DNA of 64,000 nt, taken from contig NZ_JAJOMA010000020.1 in the NCBI RefSeq assembly GCF_021129235.1, forward strand, positions 62,001 through 126,000. The letters are read 5' to 3'. The notes below the pieces were generated by a model. The model worked only from the letters and a program-made list of their open reading frames with translations. It was not told the DNA's origin and searched no databases. Made by a program: the position numbers and the translations under genes. The stretch's first letter is position 1; every line of letters begins with the position of its first letter. Origin of the DNA: Kineosporia mesophila. Its GTDB lineage: Bacteria > Actinomycetota > Actinomycetes > Actinomycetales > Kineosporiaceae. Positions 34,119-42,445 of this stretch are shown one piece after another.

Positions 34119-36365
34119 TTAGGCGGTTGCCTGGCGGGATTCGATGGCGGCGGTCAGGTCTTTGTGGCGCAGGCCCTTGAGGGTTTCCCCGGCGACCTTG
34201 ACGTTGACGGACGGTAGTTTCAGGGCCCGCAGTTGGGCGGAGATGGTCTCGGCGCTGATGTCGGCGTAGTGCTCGGGGAACGTGGTCGCGAGGCGGGCGG
34301 CGATGTGCTGCCAGTGCAGGCCGGGCTCACCGTGTGAGTAGATGGCGGCGACGTCGGCCAGGACGTCGCGCACCTCGCGGGGCGCTTCCTCTCCGGCGGC
34401 GTGGCCGGAGAGGGTTCCGGCTCGTTCGCGGTGGCGGCGGGCGGCTTTGAGGATGTTCTCGGCGTCGCCGTGGTCGGCCAGGTACGTCCTGACGATGGGG
34501 GTCTCATCCGTCGCGCCGTAAAGGATCCCGATGCCCTTGAACTTGTTCCGGGCTGAGGGCAGGGCGGAGGCGTCGAATCCTTCCTGGTAGGCGTCGCCAC
34601 CGAGCACGGCGTCGGAGACGACGCGGTTGCCGCACTTGAGGGCGAACCGCACGGCGTGGTTGTCGCGGTAGCGGTTGAACAGCCGGCCGACGTCACCGGC
34701 CCCGATCCCGGACGGCTTCTGCGAACTGGACAGGAGGATGACTCCGGCAGACGGCCCGACCGCCATGATGTACGAAAGGAGCTTGGCTATCTCCTTGTTC
34801 GTCTCCTGGTCGTCCAGCTCGAAGTAGACCTGGAACTCTTCCATCACCAGGAGCCAAACCCGAAGCCGTGGGTACTTCCGTGAAAGCTCCCGCGTGATCT
34901 TGCCTTCCGGACACTCGCTGGTGGGCAGGGTGGCCAGGAACTCGTTCACGTCTTCGATGTGCTTCTTGACCTCGGTCAGCATCTCGACCAGGTGCCGCAC
35001 GGGATCGTTGTCCCGGGCGTTGGGCACGGTTCCGAACACGGCCCGGTGCGCGACGAGCCGGAACTTGTCCCAGTCGGGCGAGTTCTTGCCGTCGGCCAGG
35101 AGGATCCGAACGTACGGGTCCAGGGATGCGAACAGCGCCAGGGCCCGGGCGGCGAACGTCTTGCCCTTACGGGGCTGAGCACCGATCAGGATGGAGATCC
35201 ACATCAGGTCCAGCCAGACGTTGCGTCCGCGCTCGTCCAGGCCGAACGGGGCCGGGGCCCAGATGTCACGGGGCTGGCAGTCCAGGAGCGGGGATCGGCC
35301 GGCCGGAATGGCCAGCGGGTTCCGGTCGGTCACGAACAGCTCGTGACGGCGCTCCGAGGACTCATCCGGAGTCAGGAACACCTGGTGCACCGACACATCC
35401 AGACCGGAGGCGATAGCGGCCCGGGCGTTGCGGGCGTGGGTGAACCCGGTGCCGAACGGCAGGTCGATCGCCACCTGCGAACCGGTTCCTGTGGTGTCGC
35501 GGGACATCGGGGTCGCGAACGTGATGACCTTGTCGGCCTTGTCCGGGTTCCCGAGACCGGCCGCGTAGTAGGCACGCAGGACGATGTCGGGGTTCATTCG
35601 CCGGAACCGTCCGGTGACCACGGCCTTGGCCACGATCGAACGGTCCGCCGGACGTGCGATCCGGGCCAGCAGCAGCGCGGCACCGGCCAGGATCGCGACC
35701 AGGAGCCACGTCGGGGCCAGGAACCACAGCGCGGGTGCACCGATGGCCAGGGCCAGGGCTTCACCGGTCAGGACGATGCCGCGCCACCTGCGGGTGGCCT
35801 TGACCTCGCGGTGCAGGCGCAACCAGACCTGCGCGTCGTTGTCAGCGGCGGCCTGCTGACGAAGGCCGAACTGCTCGACCAACCACCACCAGCGCAGCTG
35901 ATGACCGATGACCACCGGGACACCGACCAGGGCCCAGAACGCCACCTGAACCGCGTACCAGGGGGCCCGGACCGCGTGAAACGCACTGATGTGAGCGGCG
36001 AGCCGCACCGCGTCCTCAATTGTGGCCTTGACGTTCTGCCATCCGCTCAGGTTCGGCGGGATGATCGGCAACCGGGACCCGGTGCTCTCGGTTCCGCCCC
36101 GCAGCGGAAGGGCGTCGACGATAGCTCCGCCGGTCTGCGGTTCGTCGTCCAGGGCCACGTCGAAATGGCCTTCGTGCACCTCGCCGATGACCGGTTCGGT
36201 GTCCGGGTTGCTGTCCGGGCCTGCGTCCGGGTGGTTGTCCGGGAGCGAGCGGATGCGGGCGGCGGCCAGGTCGACGACGTTTGTCTCTCGCTTGTCCGTG
36301 CTGGTGTCCGGGTGGTTGTCCGGGGTCTTGTCCGGCGGGGTGCCGTATCTGGGGGCGGTGCTCAT
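34119..36365 (-). CDS. traB: FtsK/SpoIIIE-like conjugative DNA translocase (TraB type)
   Basis: The 748-residue protein has a Pro/Asp-rich N-terminal tail with repeated PDNHPD units (residues 14-55), membrane helices at about 137-155 and 197-235, and a FtsK-type motor with Walker A GAQPRKGKT (395-403) and Walker B WLLVMEE (504-510). The C-terminal 80 residues form a winged-helix-like domain that in TraB reads 8-bp repeats. One such protein moves double-stranded DNA between mycelia. ATG 36365 (MSTAPRYG) follows AAGGGGAA; an in-frame TTG 18 nt earlier is less likely. A hairpin separates it from the upstream gene. Confidence 0.9.
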   Translation of the reverse strand: MSTAPRYGTPPDKTPDNHPDTSTDKRETNVVDLAAARIRSLPDNHPDAGPDSNPDTEPVIGEVHEGHFDVALDDEPQTGGAIVDALPLRGGTESTGSRLPIIPPNLSGWQNVKATIEDAVRLAAHISAFHAVRAPWYAVQVAFWALVGVPVVIGHQLRWWWLVEQFGLRQQAAADNDAQVWLRLHREVKATRRWRGIVLTGEALALAIGAPALWFLAPTWLLVAILAGAALLLARIARPADRSIVAKAVVTGRFRRMNPDIVLRAYYAAGLGNPDKADKVITFATPMSRDTTGTGSQVAIDLPFGTGFTHARNARAAIASGLDVSVHQVFLTPDESSERRHELFVTDRNPLAIPAGRSPLLDCQPRDIWAPAPFGLDERGRNVWLDLMWISILIGAQPRKGKTFAARALALFASLDPYVRILLADGKNSPDWDKFRLVAHRAVFGTVPNARDNDPVRHLVEMLTEVKKHIEDVNEFLATLPTSECPEGKITRELSRKYPRLRVWLLVMEEFQVYFELDDQETNKEIAKLLSYIMAVGPSAGVILLSSSQKPSGIGAGDVGRLFNRYRDNHAVRFALKCGNRVVSDAVLGGDAYQEGFDASALPSARNKFKGIGILYGATDETPIVRTYLADHGDAENILKAARRHRERAGTLSGHAAGEEAPREVRDVLADVAAIYSHGEPGLHWQHIAARLATTFPEHYADISAETISAQLRALKLPSVNVKVAGETLKGLRHKDLTAAIESRQATA

Positions 36366-36412
36366 CCGTGGTTCCCCTTCCAAGATGGTGCTGCGAGTCC
36401 CGTTGATTGGGT

Positions 36413-36447
36413 GGCGGTCCGTCCGTTTCTGGGCATGACGGACCGCC
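36413..36447 (-). terminator. Terminator between the DUF2637-like gene and traB
   Basis: An 11-bp perfect stem (36413-36423 with 36437-36447), 13-nt loop. It ends the upstream five-gene transcript, so traB may have its own promoter near 36400. Confidence 0.65.
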
Positions 36448-36496
36448 GCGTTCAGACCGTGCGGGGTGGACGCGGTGCGGTGGTTCGGGTGTTAGA

Positions 36497-37447
36497 TCAG
36501 GCGGCCAGGGATGCGGGCTCGGTGCCCGTGTCGGCCTGCGGCTCGGCGGTCTCGGGAGCCGGGGCGGCGTTGAGGTAGCGGCGGGCGGTTCGCTCGGTCA
36601 CCCCGACGCGCTCAGCGATCCGGGCGACTGTCCAGTCCGGATATTTCTCCCGCAGGGTGCGGGCCTTCTCAGCATTACTGCGACCCGTTCGCTTCACGCT
36701 TCGGCCCGCGCTGGCGTTGCTGCGTTTTGCCTGGTCAACCGATGCTGGCCGAATCGGCATCGTCTCCGCAGACTGGTCGTGCTGACGCTCGCGGATCAAG
36801 GTTTCGGTGATGGCTTTCTCGGTCCAGGCCTCCGCCGCAGACGGCCAGGGTTGTGGATGCGTTCCAGCTCCGGCGGGCTGATCGGCGCCACCCTGGGCGA
36901 GGCGGTCGAGGTGATCCAGGTACTCGGCCGTCCCCTTTTCGTGCCGCTCCCGCTCGGCGCCATCCCGCACGGTGTCGGGAGCGTCGTGGACCAGATGGGC
37001 CAGGGCGGCTCCCATTCCGAGCACGATGACCGGCAGGCAGGCGACCAGGGCCACGATCGGCCAAGGCGCTTTCGTCATCCCGGCCGCTGCCATCAGGTGA
37101 TAAGCCACCTGGCCACCAGCTCCCAGGGCAAGTGAGCCGATCGCGGACCACCGGGCGAACGTCCGGGCCCGGCGGCCGACGTCCATCCCGAGCCAGACCC
37201 ACATGGCATAGGCCGCGTACGTCTCGACCCCGATCGGCAAGGTGATCGCGGTGTTGATCCGCGCGTCCTCCCAGATCCCCGGCAACGGGTTGACCGGCCC
37301 GAACCCGGTCAGGCGCCCGAGTTCAACCCAGCCCGACCAGATGGCGACGAACGCGGGCAGGGCCAGCAGCAGCACGGGCCAGGCGCGTCCCTGTCGGGGC
37401 GCCGCAGTCGCGCCTGGAGAGTCGGTGTCGTGCGGTGTGGTGCTCAT
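36497..37447 (-). CDS. Four-helix membrane protein with C-terminal HTH (DUF2637-like)
   Basis: A 316-residue protein. Residues 20-190 hold about four membrane helices in the pattern of the DUF2637 proteins common on AICEs. A charged linker follows. The C-terminus has a helix-turn-helix (EKYPDWTVARIAERVGVT, then ERTARRYL), so the protein may bind DNA at the membrane. Conjugation-linked by context; function unknown. ATG 37447 (MSTTPHDTD) has GGGAGG 8 nt upstream and overlaps the previous stop (ATGA). Confidence 0.7.
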   Translation of the reverse strand: MSTTPHDTDSPGATAAPRQGRAWPVLLLALPAFVAIWSGWVELGRLTGFGPVNPLPGIWEDARINTAITLPIGVETYAAYAMWVWLGMDVGRRARTFARWSAIGSLALGAGGQVAYHLMAAAGMTKAPWPIVALVACLPVIVLGMGAALAHLVHDAPDTVRDGAERERHEKGTAEYLDHLDRLAQGGADQPAGAGTHPQPWPSAAEAWTEKAITETLIRERQHDQSAETMPIRPASVDQAKRSNASAGRSVKRTGRSNAEKARTLREKYPDWTVARIAERVGVTERTARRYLNAAPAPETAEPQADTGTEPASLAA

Positions 37448-37599
37448 CGGTGAGCCTCCCCGTCGCTCAGATCTTCGAACGGCCAGCCGTTGGCCAGGTA
37501 GTGCGTTCGGTAACACGTTGTGGAGCAGTAGAAATCAGTGCTCAGCAGAAGATGGACCGTTATGCCGCAGTTGGGGCACGGGCTCAGCCAGCGGGACAT
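37444..37599 (-). CDS. 51-residue zinc-finger-like protein
   Basis: The short product has CPNC (residues 8-11) and a later CSTTC, a four-Cys pattern for a zinc site. Start ATG 37599 overlaps the upstream stop by one base (TGATG), and its stop overlaps the next start (ATGA), so it is embedded in a coupled operon. An upstream in-frame extension exists but lies inside the previous gene. No family recognised. Confidence 0.6.
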   Translation of the reverse strand: MSRWLSPCPNCGITVHLLLSTDFYCSTTCYRTHYLANGWPFEDLSDGEAHR

Positions 37600-37889
37600 C
37601 AGCAGCTCTCCGGCAGGCTCTTGGCCAGCAGTGCGCCGTCCGCTCGTCCGGTGTCGATTCCGGCGACCAGGTGCCCACCGGAGCAACGCACCTCGACCAC
37701 ACGAGAGACCGGATCCGAAGAGTCCGCGTCCCTCTCCTTGCTGGCCCAGTGCACGATGGCCGTGGCGCCCGGCGTCACGATCAGAAGGACCAGGTAGCCG
37801 ATGGCCGCCTGACGCCCGACCCGTCCCGACAGGGAACGGGTAAAGGTCGCGGCCTCATGCGCACGCCGTTCGGCGCTCAGCGCACTCAC
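37599..37889 (-). CDS. Small single-pass membrane protein
   Basis: A 96-residue protein with a basic N-terminal 27 residues and one membrane helix (about 29-47, IGYLVLLIVTPGATAIVHW), followed by an extracellular tail with two Cys. GTG 37889 overlaps the stop of the preceding gene by 4 nt. It belongs to the coupled run of small element genes; function unknown. Confidence 0.6.
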   Translation of the reverse strand: MSALSAERRAHEAATFTRSLSGRVGRQAAIGYLVLLIVTPGATAIVHWASKERDADSSDPVSRVVEVRCSGGHLVAGIDTGRADGALLAKSLPESC

Positions 37890-38119
37890 GCCGCACCGTC
37901 CAGCGGCCCGAAGCTCACGGCGTAGAAGTCCTGCATCCGGCGCGTCACCCGGGCCTCAGCCCGGCGCAACCGGCGCCAGGCCAGATCATCCGCGTGCGAA
38001 TCAGCTAGTGCGATAGCAATTTCCGCATCGACCACGGCCAGTGCCGCTTCGATCAGAGGCATCTCGGCCTCGATCTCGCGAAGTTCGGCCCGCGTCGGCT
38101 CTTCCCCAACCGCTCTCAT
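37886..38119 (-). CDS. DUF6284-like small protein, first gene of the transfer operon
   Basis: A 77-residue helical protein (EPTRAELREIEAEMPLIEAA) resembling small proteins that open AICE operons in streptomycetes. Two amphipathic helices end in a basic segment. ATG 38119 lies 180 bp from the divergent GntR-type regulator, whose candidate operators are in between. Its GTGA overlap couples it to the next gene. Function unknown. Confidence 0.6.
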   Translation of the reverse strand: MRAVGEEPTRAELREIEAEMPLIEAALAVVDAEIAIALADSHADDLAWRRLRRAEARVTRRMQDFYAVSFGPLDGAA

Positions 38120-38161
38120 CTCGTATCCCCTCGTGATGATCCGTGGTGCGATGGGAGGAAG

Positions 38162-38256
38162 CTAACAACTGAATGGGGAATGAGTCAACTGTTAGGAACA
38201 ACTGGACTGGAAGATTGCTTCTCACCTGGGACGATGCAACCAATCAGACTGTTAGG
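38162..38256. promoter_or_regulatory. Divergent promoter with repeated ACTGTTAGG operators
   Basis: ACTGTTAGG occurs at 38188-38196 and 38248-38256, exactly 60 bp apart. An inverted version (CTAACAACTG, 38162-38171) faces the first copy. They lie between the DUF6284-like gene and the GntR-kinase gene and are the natural binding sites for that regulator. Confidence 0.5.
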
Positions 38257-38299
38257 CTCTGAATGGTTGGCCGCAGGCAGCAGACAGGAGACGCGAAGG

Positions 38300-39151
38300 A
38301 TGACGACGGACGGGCACCCGCTGACCCGAGGTGAGGCGCTGCACCAGCAGATCGCCCGCAGCATTCGCAACCAGATCCAGTCCGGCCGGCTCCGGGACGG
38401 CGAGCCGCTGCCGTCCTCGCGCCAGATGGCCGAGGAGTGGAAGGTCAGCGTCTTCACGATCACGGAGGCCATGAAGGTCCTCGCGGCCGAAGGCCTGGTC
38501 GTGAACCACTCCCGGTCCCGGCGCCTGGTCAACTTCCCCGGCGAGACAACCCCGACCCCGTGGCGGCCGGCCACCCCTCAGGTGCTCCTGATCGGCGGGT
38601 TCCCCGGCTCGGGCAAGTCCGAGCTCGCGCGCGTCCTGGCGCGGCTGACCGGCTGGCCGATGCTGGACAAGGACACGCTCACCCGGCCCGTGGTCGAGGC
38701 GGCCCTAGAGATCTTGGAGCACTCTCCCCACGATCGGGAGTCGTCCGAGTACGTCGAGCGCATCCGGCCCCGGGAGTACGAAGCGACCGAGGCGACCTAT
38801 CTGGAGAACGTCGAGTGCGGCAACAGCGCGATTGTGGCTGCCCCGTTCATCCGGGAGTTCCAGGCCAAGTCGTGGGTCGACCGCACCACAGCCTCCATCA
38901 CAGCCAAGGGTGGCGAAGCGACGCTGGTGTGGGTCTACTGCGAGCCCGACACCATGCATCGCTACATGCGACAGCGCAGCGCCGCCCGGGACACTACGAA
39001 GCTGGCTGACTGGCCCGCCTACCTGGACAGCATCAACCTGGACATGCGCCCGCACGGGCCGTTCGAGCTGATCGACAACTCGGCATCCAGCTCGCCGTTG
39101 CAGACGCAGGCGTCAGCCTTGGTAGACAAGGTCCTGAAGGCCGCGAAGTAG
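38300..39151 (+). CDS. GntR-type HTH fused to a P-loop kinase-like domain
   Basis: The 283-residue protein joins a GntR winged helix (residues 11-78: LHQQIARSIRNQIQSGRL, SSRQMAEEWKVS) to a P-loop domain with Walker A GGFPGSGKS (99-107), similar to small-molecule or AAA_33-type kinases. In AICEs the position divergent from the transfer operon is held by GntR repressors (KorSA in pSAM2), so it is probably the element's transfer repressor. The kinase-like domain suggests NTP binding or phosphorylation as the signal. ATG 38300 has GGAG 9 nt upstream. A dehydrogenase gene follows by 28 bp. Confidence 0.78.
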   Translation: MTTDGHPLTRGEALHQQIARSIRNQIQSGRLRDGEPLPSSRQMAEEWKVSVFTITEAMKVLAAEGLVVNHSRSRRLVNFPGETTPTPWRPATPQVLLIGGFPGSGKSELARVLARLTGWPMLDKDTLTRPVVEAALEILEHSPHDRESSEYVERIRPREYEATEATYLENVECGNSAIVAAPFIREFQAKSWVDRTTASITAKGGEATLVWVYCEPDTMHRYMRQRSAARDTTKLADWPAYLDSINLDMRPHGPFELIDNSASSSPLQTQASALVDKVLKAAK

Positions 39152-39179
39152 AAGCCACCACCGCACGTCAGGAGACTCT

Positions 39180-39980
39180 GTGACGCTGAAGGACCAGCCC
39201 ACCGTCGGCATTTTGCATCCCGGGCGGATGGGGAGCGGGATCGCCGCCCAAGCCCGAACGAACGCCGCTGACGTGCTGTGGTGTCCCCAGGGGCGCAGTG
39301 AAGCGACCACGGCCCGCGCCGATGCCGGTCACCTCACTGCCGTGCTAAGCATCGGCGACCTGGTCGAGCGCTCCGACATCATCCTGAGCATCTGCCCACC
39401 GATGTTCGCCGAAACCGTGGCCACCGACGTCGGCCAGTACGACGTCACCGGAAAGATTTTCGTGGAAGCCAACCCGGTCACCAGTCAGCAGCTCGATCAC
39501 ATCGGCAAGTCCCTGCCCGGTGCCACGATCGTGGATGGCGCCATCATCGGATCGGTACCCGGCACGGGAAAGAAACCAGCACTGTACGTGGCCGGTCCGG
39601 GCCAGGCAACGGCTGCATTGCGGTCCCTCTTCGAGGGAACTGACGTGATCGTGAAAGACCTCGGGCCGGAGCTGGGGAAAGCCTCAGCACTGAAGTCCGC
39701 CTACTCGATTTATCAAAAGGGGGCCCGGGTCCTGACCGCCCTGGCCCACGCCCTGGGCGACGAGCACGGCGTCCGGGACGAACTGCTCGCCCTGGCTCAG
39801 CAGCGCAGTGGCAGCTACCTCAGCGAACCGGACCTCACCGTAGCCGCCGCTGAACTGGAATCGGCCGGCTACCCGGGCGCACCCGTTGCGGCCCTGGCCG
39901 ATGTTCTGGACATGTGGAGCGAGACTCGCAATAACTGGGACCTCACTGCGCAGGAAGCTACCGAGACGCTGCGCCACTGA
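39180..39980 (+). CDS. NAD(P)-binding dehydrogenase-like protein (DUF1932 type)
   Basis: A 266-residue member of the 6-phosphogluconate / 3-hydroxyisobutyrate dehydrogenase superfamily. The Rossmann loop is atypical (GILHPGRMGSGIA, residues 10-22), followed by SICPPMFA and a helical C-terminal domain with the catalytic-type Lys in GKASALKSAYSIYQKG. The DUF1932 C-terminal domain is likely. It is unusual cargo for a mobile element and probably shares a transcript with the GntR-kinase gene; the substrate is unknown. GTG 39180 is the start. Confidence 0.75.
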   Translation: MTLKDQPTVGILHPGRMGSGIAAQARTNAADVLWCPQGRSEATTARADAGHLTAVLSIGDLVERSDIILSICPPMFAETVATDVGQYDVTGKIFVEANPVTSQQLDHIGKSLPGATIVDGAIIGSVPGTGKKPALYVAGPGQATAALRSLFEGTDVIVKDLGPELGKASALKSAYSIYQKGARVLTALAHALGDEHGVRDELLALAQQRSGSYLSEPDLTVAAAELESAGYPGAPVAALADVLDMWSETRNNWDLTAQEATETLRH

Positions 39981-40008
39981 TTCGACGTACCGTCGTGATC
40001 TGCATGCA

Positions 40009-40045
40009 GAACGGCTCCGGCTACTACCTATAGCCGGAGCCGTTC
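40009..40045. terminator. Strong bidirectional terminator
   Basis: A 15-bp perfect stem (40009-40023 with 40031-40045), 7-nt loop, then GTTTTG. It separates the convergent dehydrogenase and DUF397 genes. Confidence 0.85.
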
Positions 40046-40073
40046 GTTTTGCCTTACCTGCGATTGGCCGGCA

Positions 40074-40274
40074 TCAGCCGATCAGGTGGTTGAACTCGCC
40101 CTTGGTGGCTCCGTCCAGCCAGGCCGAGAACTCGGCCTTGGTGAACGTCAGGGTCGGGCCGGTGCCGTGGGCCTTGGTGTCACGTACTTCGATCTGCCCG
40201 TTGTGCTGGCGCATCTCGACGCAGCTTCCGGTGTCGGTGCTGGCCTGCGCCTTGATCCAAGGCGTATCGCTCAT
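40074..40274 (-). CDS. DUF397 protein
   Basis: A 66-residue DUF397 protein (WIKAQASTDTGSCVEM, then VRDTKAHGTGPTLTF and FSAWLDGA). In actinomycetes these small proteins pair with a DUF5753-type XRE regulator; several such pairs act in development or antibiotic control. ATG 40274 has AGGAG 8 nt upstream and overlaps the regulator's stop (ATGA). Confidence 0.9.
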   Translation of the reverse strand: MSDTPWIKAQASTDTGSCVEMRQHNGQIEVRDTKAHGTGPTLTFTKAEFSAWLDGATKGEFNHLIG

Positions 40275-41095
40275 GTCAGGAACTCCTTCATGGGGACTGC
40301 GCTGCTGTGGAGCACCGCGAACCTGTCAGCTAGGTCCGCGACCACCTCAGGATCAGAGCTGTACTGGCCCGAGAGGTACCCCTCAACGTAGACGAGCGGC
40401 GGCTCCTCAGAGCTGTCCGGAAACGTCAGCAGATTGAACTCACCCCGCCCGCCCGGATGCGCACCAACGGCGAAGGGAAGCACCCGAATTTCCACGTCGT
40501 CCCGCTCGTCCAGGCCCCGCATAAACGCCACCTGGTCTCGCATCCCCTCAGCGCCCCCGACCTGGCGCGCGAGCACCTCTTCCCCGATCACGAACGACAG
40601 TCGCGCCCGCCCGATCGTCTCGGTCTGGCGCGTCGTGCGGACCTCCGCCAATCGCGCTGCCGTAGACGTGGTCAATCCGGGAGTCACTGCGAACTGTTCG
40701 TGCTGATAGCCGGGGGACTGGATCAGGCCCGGCACGGCCAGCGGCGAGAAAACCTGGATCTGCGAGGCGAACGATTCCATCTCCAAGTACATGACGAACC
40801 CCGGAGTCGTCGGCAGCCCCCGGCCCTTCTGCTCCCACCACGTCGGCTCGTCCGCCTGCTCCGCCAGGGAGATCAGAAGGTCCCGCTTCTCGGGGACGAC
40901 CTTGAAGACCTCGCACGCATAGCGAACCATGGCCACGCCCGGGCGAACCTGGCCGTTCTCGTAGCGGGCCCACGCCGACTTCGACGCCAAGTGAACATCT
41001 TTCATGTGCTGGTACGTCACTCCGGACTTGAGGCGAGCTTCCCGCAACTGCCGTGCCAGCGAACGCCGTACCGCGCCGATCCCCGATTCGGTCAT
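40271..41095 (-). CDS. XRE-family regulator with DUF5753 domain
   Basis: The 274-residue regulator has an N-terminal helix-turn-helix (about 12-70: LREARLKSGVTYQHM, ASKSAWARYENG) and the DUF5753 domain (about 95-270, WWEQKGRGLP, VPGLIQSPGYQ). Together with the coupled DUF397 gene it forms the typical actinobacterial pair. ATG 41095 was preferred over a TTG two codons upstream. It probably regulates genes of the element or the host; targets unknown. Confidence 0.9.
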   Translation of the reverse strand: MTESGIGAVRRSLARQLREARLKSGVTYQHMKDVHLASKSAWARYENGQVRPGVAMVRYACEVFKVVPEKRDLLISLAEQADEPTWWEQKGRGLPTTPGFVMYLEMESFASQIQVFSPLAVPGLIQSPGYQHEQFAVTPGLTTSTAARLAEVRTTRQTETIGRARLSFVIGEEVLARQVGGAEGMRDQVAFMRGLDERDDVEIRVLPFAVGAHPGGRGEFNLLTFPDSSEEPPLVYVEGYLSGQYSSDPEVVADLADRFAVLHSSAVPMKEFLT

Positions 41096-41779
41096 CCCCA
41101 AAGTCTAATCTTCAGAATGGTTTTCCCCAACAGAAACGTCCCAGTAGACGCGTCCCGCTCCGAGGGTGCCCCAGCGGGACCGTGACACCCAGGAGACATC
41201 CGCGACAAGCTTCCTGACAACACCAACCGACCGATGGAGGCCTCGGTGATCCAGAAAGTGATCGACCAGGCAGCCACCGGCCGGCAGTGGAATCACAAAG
41301 CCCCGCGCCTCACGTCAGCAAGGCGCACCCCACCCGCCCCCGGCACCGGATGCCGGCAGCCCTGCGGGAAACAGGGGAGGCGCTGTCCCGGGCAGGCAGC
41401 GCCAGGGGACAGGCGGGGAGTCGGCACTACGGGGACCAAGCCGACTTCCCGCCCGTAGACCGCCCCCACCGCGCCGAGTGACGGGGAAGACCTCGCGCCG
41501 TGGGGGCCACCAACGTGACGCGCTCAGCACTCCCTCCGCCGGGCTGCGTCACGAAACAGGCTCCGGCCGTGCCTCTGTCCGCGACAGCGGCACGGCCGGA
41601 GCCACTTTGGATTGGGGTTCGTCAGTCCGATGCTCTGAGGTCGTGTACGTGACGATTGGCCTACCGCTGAGTTGGCTCTCAAAGTGATTACCGCAGAATC
41701 ACTTGCGCCTGAACGCCCTCTACGCCGATAGGCTACTTGGACGCTATTGGGAGTTGGATGCGCGACGTTCTCGCGATAC
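41096..41779. other. 684-bp region without a supported gene
   Basis: Short open frames exist (for example 41234-41458 plus strand) but have Arg/Pro/Gly-biased translations and no recognisable family. A strong hairpin lies at 41559-41603. GC content falls from about 41650 on, where the cargo region begins. Confidence 0.5.
41559..41603. terminator. 15-bp perfect stem hairpin
   Basis: GGCTCCGGCCGTGCC (41559-41573) pairs with 41589-41603. No gene ends close by on either strand, so it may insulate the cargo from the regulator pair, or belong to an unrecognised transcript. Confidence 0.65.
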
Positions 41780-41950
41780 CTAGAGCCCGAGTCTGATGAC
41801 GCCGTCCAAAAGTGCGGCACCGCCGGCAATGAATAAGAGAAGCCTTACGCCGTCACGGTCTGTGTCGAACCCGATCCAGAGCATCGAGAGACCCATCACG
41901 ATCGAGACAACGCGAAGGGCCGCCTGCACGCTGGATCCCTGACCAGTCAT
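41780..41950 (-). CDS. Small two-helix membrane protein, 56 residues
   Basis: ATG 41950 opens a 56-residue frame ending at TAG 41780-41782. The translation has two hydrophobic segments (residues 11-28, ALRVVSIVMGLSMLWIGF; residues 36-54, VRLLLFIAGGAALLDGVIR) separated by a charged turn with DTDRDG, a sensible two-pass membrane hairpin. The ribosome site is weak (GAAG). It lies in the same orientation as, and downstream of, the TIR cassette. No family recognised; it could be a cargo component or independent. Confidence 0.55.
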   Translation of the reverse strand: MTGQGSSVQAALRVVSIVMGLSMLWIGFDTDRDGVRLLLFIAGGAALLDGVIRLGL

Positions 41951-42445
41951 CCGGGTACTTCATGGGGAAATTGTGACATCTCCTTCCACGGCCGGCACCT
42001 GGTAACGGGAGGCAAGCCCCGTCGCCTCTGTGTCTCCCACGCCTCCAAGGAATGCTTGTCGTTGTGACTGAAAGCAGGAGGTGAGCCGACAGACCGAGGT
42101 GATCGGCCTCGCGCGGTGTCTCGCTGACGACATGCGTAGTCACGCGCGGGCCGGACGGGTAACGTCACACGCGCAGCGTGCTATCAGTTTTCAAGATCTC
42201 GCTAGACGCCAGCCGATCGAACCATCTGGCATGGACAATGCATATCCGACCAAAAAAGGTCTAGGGTACCTAACATACCTAGCTATCTGTCTAAACGATA
42301 GGGCACAAGTACAATTTCGAAACAGGATCTACGTTCCTAAGAGCCTGGAGCCGACCTGGGGTCCATACCCCAGGTCGACCCGAGACGACGGACGGCCCGT
42401 CTACGGCTTGAAGATGCTCAAATACTTAGCGAATACCGACAAAGG
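41951..42445. other. AT-rich gap between the small membrane protein and the TIR gene
   Basis: No gene is supported in these 495 bp. The composition drops sharply from GC-rich to AT-rich around 42180. A hairpin at 42352-42377 probably ends the TIR transcript. Confidence 0.45.
42352..42377 (-). terminator. Hairpin downstream of the TIR gene
   Basis: A 10-bp perfect stem (CGACCTGGGG, 42352-42361, with 42368-42377), 6-nt loop, about 70 bp after the TIR stop codon. Confidence 0.65.

Noticed and set aside
41234-41481. Two overlapping plus-strand frames of 64-74 codons
   Set aside because: Arg/Pro/Gly-biased translation, no family and no ribosome site of note; left as non-coding.
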